In this document: in pieces, positions 9,797 through 18,258 of the stretch | Layout of the letters: the number at the start of each line of letters is the position of its first letter | Numbering within the stretch: the stretch's first letter is position 1 | NCBI RefSeq assembly: GCF_018139545.1 | Contig: NZ_JAGSPJ010000005.1 | Span: 1 to 64,000 of the forward strand | Length of the DNA: 64,000 bases | Origin: Affinundibacterium fentianense | GTDB taxonomy: Bacteria; Pseudomonadota; Gammaproteobacteria; Burkholderiales; Burkholderiaceae_D | Reading direction: 5' to 3' | The notes under the pieces: model-generated | What the model was told of the DNA's origin: nothing | Database searches by the model: none | Seen by the model: the letters and a program-made list of their open reading frames with translations, nothing else | Made by a program: the position numbers and the translations under genes

Positions 9797-10515
9797 CCCC
9801 TAGCTCTTATCTGAAACTGCCATTAAGTTTTGACCTTAGTCGCTTACGGCAGGACTTAGACACTGCCATGCATGCGAAGTGGATCAAGCATTTTAATACA
9901 CGGGATTATGTCAAAGATTGGTCTTGTATTCCTTTGCGTTCTATCGATGGAGGTTCCGAGCATATTTTGCCGATAGAGAGTGATCGGTATGGGAACACAA
10001 GTATCTTGGATGCCTGTCCTTATTTTATTCAAGTATTGGATCAATTTGAATGTGAGAAGACATCTGTGCGTTTGATGTCGCTTGAAGCGGGCGGGGAAAT
10101 TAAAGAACATCGAGATCAAGGGACCTGCCTAGAAGACGGTATCGCAAGACTGCATATTCCTATCCAAACTAGTCCGGAAGTACTCTTTCGTATCGACGGT
10201 GAGGAAGTGCATTTTTCTGCAGGAGATACCTGGTATTTGAATGCCAGTTGCTTGCATGGAGTGACTAACCATAGCAGTTTGGCACGGATACATTTGATGA
10301 TTGATTGCATAAGCAATCCTTGGCTAGAAACATTGTTTCGACAAAGTCATTGGCAACCGCGCTCAGCGCCAGTTTACGGTGACCCTGCAATCAATGATGA
10401 GAATGTGAGTGCAATTATTGCGCAACTGCGTCTAAGTTCCTCGGAAACAGCTCAGATGATGGCGGATCAACTTCATACCATTTATGCGCAGCGTCAATTG
10501 AAAAAACCAACCTGA
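9793..10515 (+). CDS. Aspartyl/asparaginyl beta-hydroxylase-domain protein
   Basis: A 240-residue 2-oxoglutarate/Fe(II) dioxygenase-like protein of the Asp_Arg_Hydrox family. The iron-binding HxD is seen at H106-x-D108 (KEHRDQG), followed by the double-stranded beta-helix core (ARLHIPIQTS, DGEEVHFSAGDTWYLNAS) and a distal His in CLHGVTNHSSLARIHLMID (H155 or H160), with an Arg for co-substrate nearby. Family members hydroxylate Asp or Asn side chains of proteins or peptides, or act on free amino acids. It overlaps the GNAT gene by four bases and precedes the tail-collar gene by 170 bases. The target is unknown. Confidence 0.82.
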   Translation: MTPSSYLKLPLSFDLSRLRQDLDTAMHAKWIKHFNTRDYVKDWSCIPLRSIDGGSEHILPIESDRYGNTSILDACPYFIQVLDQFECEKTSVRLMSLEAGGEIKEHRDQGTCLEDGIARLHIPIQTSPEVLFRIDGEEVHFSAGDTWYLNASCLHGVTNHSSLARIHLMIDCISNPWLETLFRQSHWQPRSAPVYGDPAINDENVSAIIAQLRLSSSETAQMMADQLHTIYAQRQLKKPT

Positions 10516-10685
10516 CTTTTCTTTATACGACTGGCACATCGTTTGCTTATTGCTAAGAATACGGTGCCAGTTTGCTTTTCTGCGGTCAGCAACAACTATC
10601 GTATTGTTCATGAAAAATAAAGGCGACTAGGTTGCGGTGCCTGACTCATGAAAAAACGACCGCTTATTATTGTTTAAAGGAAATC

Positions 10686-11369
10686 ATGATGGATGCTTTT
10701 ATGGGAACAATTATGGCCGTAGGGTTTAATTACGCGCCACGTGGTTGGATGTTTTGTAATGGGCAAGTCATTTCAATCGCGCAAAACAGTGCAATGTTTG
10801 CCTTGCTCGGCATCACCTATGGCGGCGATGGACAATCGACTTTTGGTCTGCCCGACTTGAGGGGGCGGGTTGCGGTTGGATCACAGGCGCAAGGTCCAGG
10901 CTTGTCAAATGTTGTTCAAGGTGAGAAAGCAGGCACCAATAATGTCACTATCATCGCCAATGGTTCAGTCAGCGTGACCCTGACTTTGGCAAATATGCCA
11001 GCGCATAGCCATCCGGCTACACTGACGCTCAATCCTTTTAATGCGACAACCCAAATTACCGTCGGTACGGGCACCAATGGTCAAACCAACGCGCAGGCAA
11101 ATAACGGTGGTTTGACGAATACCGCTGCACAAGGGCAAACCAGTGCGACGCTTTTCCTACCGCCAAATGCAGCACCCGCAAATCCAGTGAATCTTGGCGG
11201 CGTCTCCACCACGGTGACAGGTGGAGGCACGGTCACCACCAACAACGTTGGATCCGGAACCCCTGTTGTCGCACCGGTCATGACAACGGCAACGACATCA
11301 ATCATGCAACCCTATCTCGGATTGAATTACATCATTTGTATGGAAGGAATATTCCCGTCTCGTAATTGA
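10686..11369 (+). CDS. Phage-tail-collar-domain (MdpB/microcystin-dependent-like) protein
   Basis: A 227-residue protein opening with a Tail Collar domain: MGTIMAVGFNYAPRGWMFCNGQ, then FALLGITYGGDGQSTFGLPDLRGRV (residues about 4-65). The middle is Thr/Asn/Gly/Ala-rich and low in complexity, typical of these stand-alone collar proteins, and it ends in PYLGLNYIICMEGIFPSRN. There is no signal peptide. I chose ATG 10686 because AAAGGA lies six bases upstream; ATG 10689 is equally possible. No other phage gene is present, so this is a chromosomal MdpB-type gene rather than prophage debris. The exact role of this family is not established. Confidence 0.88.
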   Translation: MMDAFMGTIMAVGFNYAPRGWMFCNGQVISIAQNSAMFALLGITYGGDGQSTFGLPDLRGRVAVGSQAQGPGLSNVVQGEKAGTNNVTIIANGSVSVTLTLANMPAHSHPATLTLNPFNATTQITVGTGTNGQTNAQANNGGLTNTAAQGQTSATLFLPPNAAPANPVNLGGVSTTVTGGGTVTTNNVGSGTPVVAPVMTTATTSIMQPYLGLNYIICMEGIFPSRN

Positions 11370-11678
11370 GATAAAGCGTCGACAAACCGTTGCTGATCGC
11401 TTTGTGGATATCGCAAATGGACATCTTCATACTGAGATAGTTTCCTAGGTATTCGATGGCTTTCTTTCGCTGCTTTCGACACCCTAAAGTCTTCGTGACT
11501 TCATATTGGACTTTAGGGATGTCGGGGCAGATACAAGCGAAGTTAGAGATTCAGTTGGAAAAGGCTGACAGCGATTGGGACAATGTCAACGAAAGCTTGG
11601 CTAATAATTTTGCAATTCTGCCACGTATTCACACGCAAGTATTACAATGAGCCTTTATTGAATTTATCAGGAGTCGGT
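11370..11678 (+). other. Intergenic region with a 10-bp inverted repeat
   Basis: This 309-base gap holds no credible gene. An inverted repeat CCCTAAAGTC (11482-11491) and GACTTTAGGG (11509-11518) with a 17-base loop could act on transcripts from the collar gene, but no T-run follows. A 64-codon open frame at 11456-11650 has no ribosome binding site and no recognisable product. The Shine-Dalgarno sequence of the next gene (CAGGAG) is at 11668-11673. Confidence 0.4.
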
Positions 11679-13835
11679 ATGAATCTTTTCCGAACCATAG
11701 AGGCGCAATTTGTAAAAACATATGGCTGCCAAGTCGTCGCCATCGGCGCCCTCGCGCTATTGAGTGCCTGTGGCGGACAACGCACCGCTGAACCGAATGC
11801 GGCTTTTAGTTCGATGCCACCGCAGGCCGCTCCACTCGAAAGTGAAACGCAAAGCTTCAGTGGAAATCGTGCGAATTACATCATCAGTAAGTTAAGCGGG
11901 GCGTATGTTGTCACTGACCTCGTTTCAAATGATCACGTCGCCGTCGTCAAGAATAAGAAGCAATTACGATTTGCCGATGTGACAGTCAATTTAGAGATTG
12001 GCGATTTGGTGAATCAAATTAGTTTCGAACAATGGCGATCAATCGTTGACTTGTATATTGCTTTTTTTAATCGTGTTCCTGATGCAGATGGATTGCAATA
12101 TTGGTTGACGAAATTAAAGTCGGGTATGAGTGTCGAGCAAATTGCAAATAGCTTTTACAGCTCTGCGATTTATTTTTCTGCTCAGACAGGCTATACGGCC
12201 GAGATGAGTAATCAGGATTTTGTCCGAATAATTTATAAAAACGTGCTGGGTCGGACGGGTGACTTAGCCCCACCCGATGCTGACGTGAATTATTGGGCAG
12301 GCGAGTTGGCGCGCGGGGTTAGTAAGGGCAGTATGATCCAAAGTATGCTGAACTCTGCCCGGACCTTTTACGCTGATCCGACTTGGAAGTTCGTACCGCA
12401 ATTATTGGATGGCAAGTTGCAAGCTGCACAGTATTTTGCCATTAATCATGGACTTACTTACGTCCGATCCGAAGACTCGATCCTAAAGACAGTTGCGATT
12501 GCCGCAGCTGTTTTACCAGGAAGTATCACTAACGCACTATCTTTGATGCCTGTTAAAGACATCACCTCGAATCTGGCATCGCCACCGAATGTCGAAAATC
12601 TCGCAGGCGTGTGTGTTCCTACCGCTGAGAAAAGTTGGGCGCGTGGCCATTTGGATGAGGTGTATCTCTGGTACAAAGAGATCGTCGAAGTTCCTATTAA
12701 TGCGCAATTATCGCCTGCTGAATATTTCGATAGTTTATTGGTTCGTTCCAAGGATAAATTTAGCTTCACCTCGCCACAAGCAACTATCGACGACTATTTT
12801 CAATCTGGCACAAGTTACAGCTATGGATATTCCTTGCAGCGTCAGGGGACGCGTTTACGCGTGCTTTTTGTTGAGCCAGGATCGCCAGCAGATCGCGCTG
12901 GTATAAAACGAGGGACAACAATCGCTGCGGTCGACAATACCTCGCTCGCACAACCCGCGAATGAGGTGCAATACGCGGCTTTGTATCCGAGTAAAGTGGA
13001 AACACATTCTTTTACGATAGTGGAAGCTGGTTCCAGTGTGAGTCGAACTATCTCGATGCAGTCAGCCTCGCTTGCTAAAGCACCTGTCCTTGAATCCAAG
13101 GTGTTGACCGATAACGGTAAAAAAATTGGTTATTTGGTGTTTAACGATCATATTCGAACTGCTGAGCAGGCTTTGATTAATTCCATTACGTCATTTCGTG
13201 AGGCGGGAATTGATGAACTTGTCCTTGATGTGCGTTACAACGGCGGTGGCTACCTCTACATTGCCGACGAGTTGGCGGCGATGATAGGAGGAAGTCGCAC
13301 AGCTGGGAATATCTTTGAAACGCTCATTTATAACGACAAACGTCCAGAGATGTCGGCTGGGGCAACTTCTTGGTTTTATGCTTACGATACCAAAAATCGC
13401 CCTTTACCATGGCTTAATTTATCACGTGTTTTCGTCTTAACCAGCAGCAGAACTTGTTCAGCCAGTGAATCCATCATCAATGGCTTGTCGCCGTTCATGG
13501 ATGTTATTTTGATTGGCGAAAATACCTGCGGCAAACCGTATGGTTTCAGGCAAACAAATAACTGCGGATTGGCATATTTTGCCATTGAGTTTTCGGGTGT
13601 CAATGCAGTAGGAAAAGGTGATTACGTGAATGGATTTGCACCTAAGTGCCAAGTCCCCGACGATTTAGAGCACTTATTGGGCGATATGAATGAGAAGCGA
13701 TTAGCTGCCGCAATCTCTTATGCGAAGACAGGACAATGTCCCGCCGCGACAAGTATTTATAGTCCCGCGTTACCGCCTGTTGGACCGTCCGAACGCGATC
13801 CCTACCCATGGCGTAGTATTCGTCTAGTGCAATAG
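11679..13835 (+). CDS. DUF4214-PDZ-S41 peptidase lipoprotein
   Basis: A 718-residue exported serine protease of the C-terminal-processing (S41) family. A lipoprotein signal ends at LALLSAC (Cys31). Residues about 105-230 form a DUF4214 domain (LYIAFFNRVPDADGLQYWL...YKNVLGRTGD...NYWAGELARG). A PDZ domain (LRVLFVEPGSPADRAGIKRG) lies near 380-400. The S41 core runs from about 467 to 675 (ELVLDVRYNGGGYLY; the active-site segment TCSASESIINGL with Ser 594/596; the general-base Lys in GENTCGKPYG near 619). ATG 11679 follows CAGGAG; the open frame extends further upstream without a signal. DUF4214 is usually found in secreted RTX and S-layer-type proteins, so a cell-surface protease acting on such proteins is plausible. 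Confidence 0.85.
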   Translation: MNLFRTIEAQFVKTYGCQVVAIGALALLSACGGQRTAEPNAAFSSMPPQAAPLESETQSFSGNRANYIISKLSGAYVVTDLVSNDHVAVVKNKKQLRFADVTVNLEIGDLVNQISFEQWRSIVDLYIAFFNRVPDADGLQYWLTKLKSGMSVEQIANSFYSSAIYFSAQTGYTAEMSNQDFVRIIYKNVLGRTGDLAPPDADVNYWAGELARGVSKGSMIQSMLNSARTFYADPTWKFVPQLLDGKLQAAQYFAINHGLTYVRSEDSILKTVAIAAAVLPGSITNALSLMPVKDITSNLASPPNVENLAGVCVPTAEKSWARGHLDEVYLWYKEIVEVPINAQLSPAEYFDSLLVRSKDKFSFTSPQATIDDYFQSGTSYSYGYSLQRQGTRLRVLFVEPGSPADRAGIKRGTTIAAVDNTSLAQPANEVQYAALYPSKVETHSFTIVEAGSSVSRTISMQSASLAKAPVLESKVLTDNGKKIGYLVFNDHIRTAEQALINSITSFREAGIDELVLDVRYNGGGYLYIADELAAMIGGSRTAGNIFETLIYNDKRPEMSAGATSWFYAYDTKNRPLPWLNLSRVFVLTSSRTCSASESIINGLSPFMDVILIGENTCGKPYGFRQTNNCGLAYFAIEFSGVNAVGKGDYVNGFAPKCQVPDDLEHLLGDMNEKRLAAAISYAKTGQCPAATSIYSPALPPVGPSERDPYPWRSIRLVQ

Positions 13836-13930
13836 CGTGAACACAGTGCGATTGATGGTGCCGACCTACGCGATCAATCGCGCTGCTTATCTGTCAATAT
13901 CGTATGTTTAATGAAATGCGGAAAATGCAA

Positions 13931-13964
13931 TGATTGTCTCCACCATACCGAGTGGTGACAATCA
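13931..13964 (+). terminator. Candidate terminator hairpin after the S41 lipoprotein gene
   Basis: TGATTGTCTCCAC (13931-13943) pairs with GTGGTGACAATCA (13952-13964): 13 positions with one T-T mismatch and an eight-base loop. Only a short T-rich stretch follows. The rest of the 13836-14140 gap shows no gene or clear regulatory site. Confidence 0.45.
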
Positions 13965-14140
13965 TGGGTATTTTGGTAATAAAAATTGAATGCCTATTTG
14001 CTCGAATTCGCGCAAAACAGACGGTTTGCAATAATTGGTATGTATTGAGGAAAAACTCGTGTAAATTTTAAGAAAAATGTTGCGATCGACGACCAATGCC
14101 CGCCTTGCAGCGAGTCTAATAAATCGATGTTCATTCTCAA

Positions 14141-14764
14141 ATGGGAAAAATTCATTTTTCATTTCTTGGTTTGATTGGATTGATTTTACCGCTGACGCTC
14201 AATCACGTTGTTGCCGACATCTTTCGGTGTACCAATGCTCAGGGCAAAATTCTCACTTCCGATCGACCCATTTCTGAGTGCCAGAATCGTGGCATGAAGG
14301 TCTATTCCAATGATGGACGTTTCAAAACCGAAATTTCAGCCCCGATGAGTGTCGAGGAAAAGCAAAAACTTGCCCTCGAAGCAGAACGGCAACGAGAAAT
14401 CAGGCAGCAAGAAGAAGAGCGGAAGAAAGAAGAGCGTTTTCTCATGGCGCATTTTCATAGCGAGAACGATATCGAGGTGGCTCGCAAGAAAGCGGTCGAA
14501 GTCTTAATTGACAAGAAGAGATTGGCGACCGAGCAACTGACTTCACTTAGCGAGATCTTAGGTAAGATGCAGGCAGAAGTCAAAAATACAAAAAAGACCG
14601 CGAAAGAACTTGAAGCTCTGCGCCAGCGGGCTGAAGATATGTCGACGAATATCTTGACCGCCCGCAAGGCCATTGGATTCTATGACCAAGAGATACTAAG
14701 AACCCACACCGAGTTTGATCAGACCTTACAACGGTATCGCACCATCGTCATTCAGAGGCGCTAG
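14141..14764 (+). CDS. DUF4124 domain-containing exported protein
   Basis: A 207-residue protein with a signal peptide (cleavage likely after NHVVA, about residue 25). A DUF4124 module follows directly (DIFRCTNAQGKILTSDRPISEC...RGMKVY), a small motif common in Burkholderiales envelope proteins. Residues about 70-200 are charged and strongly predicted as coiled coil (KQKLALEAERQREIRQQEEE and onwards). The function of the family is unknown. The gene runs into gshA tail to tail, with the last 17 bases overlapping on opposite strands. Confidence 0.8.
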   Translation: MGKIHFSFLGLIGLILPLTLNHVVADIFRCTNAQGKILTSDRPISECQNRGMKVYSNDGRFKTEISAPMSVEEKQKLALEAERQREIRQQEEERKKEERFLMAHFHSENDIEVARKKAVEVLIDKKRLATEQLTSLSEILGKMQAEVKNTKKTAKELEALRQRAEDMSTNILTARKAIGFYDQEILRTHTEFDQTLQRYRTIVIQRR

Positions 14765-16376
14765 CCGCCTCGCAGCAAAGCTGACTAGAAGTCCGTGAGC
14801 GATAATCTTCAATAAACTCGTCAAAACTTCCCGTTTGATTTTTTTCCATTGCCACCTGTTCGGCGATGGATTCTGCTGCTAGCTGATCGAAATAGGCTAG
14901 CTCGGTCGGATTCGGCGTCTTTGATCTGAATTCCTCTGCAAACTGCTGACTTTGCGCTAAGGCAAATTGCTCAAATGAATTGCCATACGATTTGATTGCC
15001 GCAAGCACTTGCGCCGAGGGCGTAGAGTCTGGATCTGCTAATTTTTGTGCCTGTACTGCAAGGCTCTCTTGGTGTTCGTTGAAACCGTGTTGGCGGTCGA
15101 GTAATTCAGCAACTGCCTGCATTTGATCGAGCAAATTTTTACCCCATGCTTGTAGGCTGATTGCTTGCCCATTTTGTTGCAACATCAGTCCAGGCTGACG
15201 CCCATATTTCACTGTTAAAGCGAAGTTACTTAAGTTTTCATCGCCTTCAATTTGGTTGGTTAGCGGGCTAGAATTGAATGCGCAAAACAGGAGAAAGGTA
15301 TCCAAGAAGCGTGAACTCTTTAGGTCAATTCCTAGCGGCTCAAAAGGATTGACGTCCATACATCGAACTTCAATGTATTGCACACCGCGAGCACATAATG
15401 CCTCGACAGGACGCTCACCCGATTTGATCACACGTTTGGGGCGAATGGTCGCATAAAATTCATTCTCTATTTGCAGCACATTGCTGTTGATTTGCATCCA
15501 TTCGTCACCTTGCTTGATACCTAATTTCGCGTAGGGAGGATGAGGTTTTCGAACTGCGAGCGATAGGCTTCGCATGTATTCCATCAAAGTGTTATAGGGT
15601 GGCACCAAGCCATCTTGCACATTATTTTGATAGCCTAGATCGCTCATCCGCAAACTCGTCGCATAGGGAAGATAGAGCGTATCATCCGAGAGGGTTTCAA
15701 GATTGTGTTGACGATTCCGCAGAAAATCTTTTGCCAGTGCAGGGGAGGCGCCAAATAAATACATCAATAGCCAACTGTATCGATGGAAGTTTCGGATTAA
15801 GGCGATATAACTTTCAGATTGATAATCTTGTGGGCGGCTATGGTCATTTTCTGCGTTGGCAAAAAGTTTCCACAAATCTTCGGACAAAGAATAATTGTAG
15901 TGAATACCTGCAATACACTGCATGCTTTTACCATAGCGGAGTGCAAGTCCTCGACGATAAACATGCTTGATCATTCCAATATGAGAATGGCCATACCAAG
16001 CGATTGGAATATCTTGCTCCGGCGGCAGTTTGCACGGCATGGAATTGTTCCACAACATTTCGCCATTAAACTTGGTATAGCTATAGCGATGAATACTATC
16101 CAGTTTGGCAAGTGCAATCGCAATATCTTGCTCCGCTGGTGTAATAAATTCCAGTAGGGATTCTGAATAGTCGGTGGTAATTTGCGGATTGGTCAACGCG
16201 GATCCTAAGCCTGCTGGATGTGGGGTCAACTTCAATTTGCCTTGCATATCAACACGCAGGGTCTCTCGCTCGATACCACGTAAGCCCTGCTGCAGCAGCG
16301 GGCGGTGTTGTGGGTTATCAATGAGTGTGAGACGTTGCTGTAGCAAATTGCGGTGTGAGCTGGTCAAGTTAAACAT
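14748..16376 (-). CDS. gshA: Glutamate-cysteine ligase
   Basis: A 542-residue enzyme making gamma-glutamylcysteine from glutamate, cysteine and ATP, the first step of glutathione synthesis in the cytoplasm. It belongs to the gammaproteobacterial GshA type: GLRGIERETLRV near residue 30, TTDYSESLLEFITP near 70, MPCKLPPEQDIPIAWYG, YRRGLALRYGKSMQCIAGIHYNYS, and RGVQYIEVRCMDVNPFEPLGI. The length is slightly above the 518 residues of the E. coli enzyme. The gene stands alone on its strand with a 344-base upstream gap. A glutathione peroxidase gene nearby (24.4 kb) uses the product of this pathway. Confidence 0.95.
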   Translation of the reverse strand: MFNLTSSHRNLLQQRLTLIDNPQHRPLLQQGLRGIERETLRVDMQGKLKLTPHPAGLGSALTNPQITTDYSESLLEFITPAEQDIAIALAKLDSIHRYSYTKFNGEMLWNNSMPCKLPPEQDIPIAWYGHSHIGMIKHVYRRGLALRYGKSMQCIAGIHYNYSLSEDLWKLFANAENDHSRPQDYQSESYIALIRNFHRYSWLLMYLFGASPALAKDFLRNRQHNLETLSDDTLYLPYATSLRMSDLGYQNNVQDGLVPPYNTLMEYMRSLSLAVRKPHPPYAKLGIKQGDEWMQINSNVLQIENEFYATIRPKRVIKSGERPVEALCARGVQYIEVRCMDVNPFEPLGIDLKSSRFLDTFLLFCAFNSSPLTNQIEGDENLSNFALTVKYGRQPGLMLQQNGQAISLQAWGKNLLDQMQAVAELLDRQHGFNEHQESLAVQAQKLADPDSTPSAQVLAAIKSYGNSFEQFALAQSQQFAEEFRSKTPNPTELAYFDQLAAESIAEQVAMEKNQTGSFDEFIEDYRSRTSSQLCCEAASASE

Positions 16377-16720
16377 CCTTTGCCGTTGTCATTCATGCGA
16401 AAAAAAATCGCGTTCTTCAAATTTGTGCATAGCATAGCCGAAAATTGCATCATGCATATTTTTGCTCCAATTTTTACCCTAATTGGCATTTGATCTAACA
16501 CAAGTAATCATAAATCGGCTGTTATCTCTGACTACAGCAATCATTGAATGTTTATAGTTTCTGAACTCATCATCGTGTAGGCCGTAGCGAAGTTTTGTTC
16601 GGTAAGGTAGTCAAACAAGCGATCCATCGTGGACATTGGCGCTTTATTCCGTACAGGTATTACTAACTAGTTTAAGATCTCGGCTTTGAAAATACGCTGT
16701 AGAGCAAGATAGGAAATGGC
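16377..16720. other. Divergent intergenic region, gshA / yegD-like
   Basis: This 344-base AT-rich stretch separates the divergent gshA and Hsp70-like genes and must hold both promoters. I see no gene, no strong hairpin and no clearly matching promoter pair. Confidence 0.4.
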
Positions 16721-17995
16721 ATGATGAGTGTTTGTGGTTTGGATTTTGGAACATCTAATTCGACGGTGGGTTTCTGTAGTGGGAGTGAGGTTCGTATGCT
16801 CCCACTCGAAGATGAAAAAATGACCTTGCCTTCGGTGGTCTTTTTTAATGCTGATTTAGACGAAATTCAATATGGCAGAGCCGCGCTCAGTGCCTATTTG
16901 GAAGGTTACGAGGGGCGTTTAATGCGCTCTATGAAAAGCTTATTGGGCACAGCTTTAATTGATGGTCACACCGAAGTGCAAGGGAGACGCTTGGGATACA
17001 AGCAGCTGCTCGTACAATACATCACCGAATTGAGACGACGCGCCGAACAGTCTGTTCAATCTGACTTTCAATACGCAGTTTTTGGACGCCCAGTTTTTTT
17101 TGTTGACGATCAGCCTGACGCGGACCGCAAAGCGGAACAAACACTACATGAAATCGCATTGGCGGCGGGCTTTCGCGAAGTGGCTTTTCAATTTGAACCG
17201 ATTGCAGCAGCGCTCGATTATGAGTCTCGAATCGTACGCGAAGAGCTAGTGTTAGTGGTCGATATTGGCGGCGGCACTGCTGATTTTTCATTGATTCGAC
17301 TGTCACCCGAGCGACGCCAACAAATGGATAGGCAAACAGATATTCTCAGCAATACAGGCATCCATATAGGAGGTACTGACTTTGACAAATATTTAAGTTT
17401 GCAACAACTAATGCCCAAGTTAGGAATGGGCGGGCGTTTGAATAACGGAGCCGATATGCCTTCCGCCAATTATTTTAATTTGGCAACTTGGCATACGATT
17501 AATCTGCTGTACTCTCAGAAGGTCGTGCGTGAGATTCAGGATATTTGTCGTGACATTCACGATCCAGAGTTACGCTCTCGATGTGAGTGCCTTCTTCACT
17601 TAATCGACCAGCGTGATGGACATTGGCTAGCGCTCAAAGCGGAAGAAGCAAAAATCGCGTTAAGTGAAACAGAGCATGTGACTTTAGAATTAGAACGGCT
17701 TCGTGAGATTCATCAATTGGGAAAGCCTATTCTTTCCATGAGTCGGGATCAACTTGATATCGCAATCGCACCTCTATTCGCTCAGTTGAATGTGACGATT
17801 ACCCAAGCGATTAAGCTCGCAGGCGTTTCTCCGGCACAAATTGACACCGTGTTTTTTACTGGTGGCGCCAGTGGCGTGCGGGGCTTACGACGTGATTTGG
17901 CGTCTTTGTTGCCAAATGCAAAATTAGTTCAAGGTGATGTTTTCGGAAGTATTGGCGCGGGTCTTGCTTGGGATGCAATGCGTCGATTTGGGTAG
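16721..17995 (+). CDS. yegD: Hsp70-like chaperone, YegD family
   Basis: A 424-residue cytosolic actin-fold ATPase without the Hsp70 substrate-binding lid. It has phosphate-1 loop GLDFGTSNSTVGF (residues 6-18), phosphate-2 loop VVDIGGGTADFSLIR near 181-195, EPIAAALDYE before it, and the adenosine motif FFTGGASGVRGLR near 386-398. E. coli YegD is about 450 residues. The family is regarded as an atypical Hsp70; substrates and partners are not well defined. ATG 16721 or 16724 follows AGGA at 16711-16714. The gene has no operon partner. Confidence 0.9.
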   Translation: MMSVCGLDFGTSNSTVGFCSGSEVRMLPLEDEKMTLPSVVFFNADLDEIQYGRAALSAYLEGYEGRLMRSMKSLLGTALIDGHTEVQGRRLGYKQLLVQYITELRRRAEQSVQSDFQYAVFGRPVFFVDDQPDADRKAEQTLHEIALAAGFREVAFQFEPIAAALDYESRIVREELVLVVDIGGGTADFSLIRLSPERRQQMDRQTDILSNTGIHIGGTDFDKYLSLQQLMPKLGMGGRLNNGADMPSANYFNLATWHTINLLYSQKVVREIQDICRDIHDPELRSRCECLLHLIDQRDGHWLALKAEEAKIALSETEHVTLELERLREIHQLGKPILSMSRDQLDIAIAPLFAQLNVTITQAIKLAGVSPAQIDTVFFTGGASGVRGLRRDLASLLPNAKLVQGDVFGSIGAGLAWDAMRRFG

Positions 17996-18258
17996 GTTGG
18001 TAAGCAGCGATCTACATAAAATTGGGTGAGATTGTTTTTCTTTAGAAGTGGATCGACGCAAGAAAGTGTCTTACAAAATTGGTGAAAAAATATTATTTTT
18101 AATTGGCCTAGCCAGGGATGAGTGGATCATATTCAGGTTCGTTGTTTTCCGTTGATCCGTCTCGCAGTCAGGCGAGATTTTGTTGTTGCGTGGAAAGGTA
18201 CTTGCTATATACTGAAAGTACTTTGTTAATGTGAGTTTCCATTTCTTTTGGGGGCGGC

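Noticed and set aside
10686-11369. Prophage remnant suggested by the tail-collar domain
   Set aside because: No other phage genes, integrase or attachment repeats are near; stand-alone collar proteins are common on bacterial chromosomes.
11456-11650. 64-codon frame between the collar gene and the S41 gene
   Set aside because: No ribosome site, no similarity seen, and it spans the inverted repeat.
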